The position numbers and the translations under genes were made by a program. The notes below the pieces were generated by a model. The model was not told where the DNA came from, did not search any database, and saw nothing but the letters and a program-made list of their open reading frames with translations. This document shows, in pieces, positions 5,106 through 6,009 of a stretch of DNA of 6,009 nucleotides. The stretch is from Oscillospiraceae bacterium (GTDB lineage Bacteria > Bacillota > Clostridia > Oscillospirales > Ruminococcaceae), in NCBI GenBank assembly GCA_019413245.1, contig DXNX01000064.1, positions 1-6,009 on the forward strand. Direction: 5' to 3'. The first letter of the stretch is position 1. Every line of letters starts with the position of its first letter.

Positions 5106-6009
5106 TTATCCGCGGGTACCTTCGATGCTGGAATCGGTGCTGTATCCCTGCAGGTCGGTGGGGGTCAGGCTGCCGGACCAGCGGCCGTCGGTCTGGGCCG
5201 CGTTCCATTCGTCCCAGGCGGCCTGGCTGCGGATGGTGGTGCCGCTCAGGTACTGGTCATCCCAGGGATTCTCCGGGTCGGGGTCGGTGGGGTCCCAGCC
5301 ACGCAGCGTCTCGTCGGCGGGGTCGATGTGGATGGTGCCCGGTTTGCCCATGGGGCCGGGGTCGTCCGCATTGTCGTAAATGATGACCCGGGTGCCCAGG
5401 TCGCAGTTGTCATAGATCCATTTCACGTCCACCACGGCCAGACGGATGCAGCCCAGGGACGCCAGCGTGCCCAGCTGGTTGTACTCGTCATACTCCAGGT
5501 CATCCTTGTGCTGGCTGTAATAGGGCACGCTGTGGAACAGGTAGGAATCCCAGATGCGGGTGGCATACTGGCCGTAGCACGGGCCGCTGAGCAGCCGCCA
5601 GGGATAGTTCACCGGCGTGGCAAAGAAGCCCAGGGGCGTATCATCGCCGCCGGAGCACACCATGGCCATATACGGTACCGTATAACGGCCTTCCTCGTCC
5701 AGGGTGTAGACGGTGACGGTGGAAGCCGCCCGGTTTACCGCGATCAGGTAGGGGAACCCGTCCTTTTCGGTGACGTCGATCCCTTCATCAATATAAAACT
5801 GGTCGGCGCACAGCTGGTCCATCAGGTCCTTGCCCCGCTGGTTCCAGGTGTCCGGGTCGGTGACAACGGGGGCCGTGCCGGTGGTATTGGCCGAAGCCTG
5901 CTGGGTGGCCTCGTCGATGCGTGCCTGGGCCGGGTCAGGAGTGGGGGTGGCTTCGGTGGTACTGGATTCGGCCACGTCGGCGTCGGCGTTGGCCGTGACG
6001 GCGGAATCC
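5106..6009 (-). CDS. Secreted L,D-transpeptidase (YkuD domain), N-terminus beyond the right edge
   Basis: The frame is open from the right edge to TAA at 5108-5106, giving at least 300 residues. A GTG at 5975 is probably internal: the frame continues upstream in the same low-complexity Ala/Asp/Thr style, no ribosome site precedes it, and an export signal is still missing. Counting from that GTG, residues 1-42 are a Thr/Ala/Pro spacer (TPTPDPAQ), then the YkuD catalytic domain at about 75-200. The catalytic His148 is in LFHSVPY and the nucleophile Cys176 in SLGCIRL, followed by VDVKWIYDNC, a typical clostridial Ldt stretch. The position two before Cys, often His, is Leu here. Such enzymes form 3-3 peptidoglycan cross-links or attach proteins to the wall, outside the membrane. 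An acidic, Trp- and Pro-rich tail of about 90 residues (DPTDPDPENPWDDQ) follows; I do not recognise it. It converges with aroD on a shared terminator. Confidence 0.93.
   Translation of the reverse strand, partial: DSAVTANADADVAESSTTEATPTPDPAQARIDEATQQASANTTGTAPVVTDPDTWNQRGKDLMDQLCADQFYIDEGIDVTEKDGFPYLIAVNRAASTVTVYTLDEEGRYTVPYMAMVCSGGDDTPLGFFATPVNYPWRLLSGPCYGQYATRIWDSYLFHSVPYYSQHKDDLEYDEYNQLGTLASLGCIRLAVVDVKWIYDNCDLGTRVIIYDNADDPGPMGKPGTIHIDPADETLRGWDPTDPDPENPWDDQYLSGTTIRSQAAWDEWNAAQTDGRWSGSLTPTDLQGYSTDSSIEGTRG

Noticed and set aside
5973..5975. GTG as the true start of the L,D-transpeptidase
   Set aside because: The frame continues upstream to the edge in the same style, no ribosome site precedes the GTG, and the protein would lack the signal peptide or membrane anchor its extracellular role needs.

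Overview
The window is GC-rich bacterial DNA with seven protein genes, two of them cut by the window edges. GTG and TTG starts behind strong GGAGG-type ribosome sites, a type I 3-dehydroquinase, a secreted L,D-transpeptidase and a palindromic 'CTCCCC...GGGGAG' intergenic repeat together suggest a gut Firmicute of the Faecalibacterium / Gemmiger / Subdoligranulum kind (Oscillospiraceae). That placement is inference from style and gene content; no marker gene is present.

Layout. Positions 1-965 (minus strand) hold an ABC exporter ATPase of the MacB/LolD type, followed 24 bases later by the N-terminus of a secreted protein with a signal peptide and a Thr/Pro-rich linker; the two look like the start of one export operon that continues off the left edge. 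Positions 1091-1801 (minus) hold a TrmN6-like tRNA adenine-N6 methyltransferase. A divergent promoter region (1802-1971) separates it from a plus-strand block: a YgjP/SprT-type zinc metallopeptidase (1972-2553), a Wzx-type polysaccharide flippase (2597-4039, TTG start) and aroD (4051-4836). The flippase and aroD are only 11 bases apart and almost certainly share a transcript. From 4837 to 5105 lies a non-coding stretch with an elaborate palindromic repeat and a strong bidirectional terminator. A minus-strand L,D-transpeptidase (5106 to beyond the right edge) converges on that terminator.

How the genes relate. Three of the seven have envelope roles (flippase, L,D-transpeptidase, ABC exporter with its secreted partner). 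The others are housekeeping: tRNA modification, shikimate pathway, and a small metallopeptidase of uncertain substrate. I see no defence system, phage, integrase, transposase, tRNA, rRNA or CRISPR array. The most interesting non-coding structure is the palindromic repeat at 4841-5036, whose sub-hairpins keep their fold while changing sequence between copies. Apart from that the window looks like ordinary chromosome.
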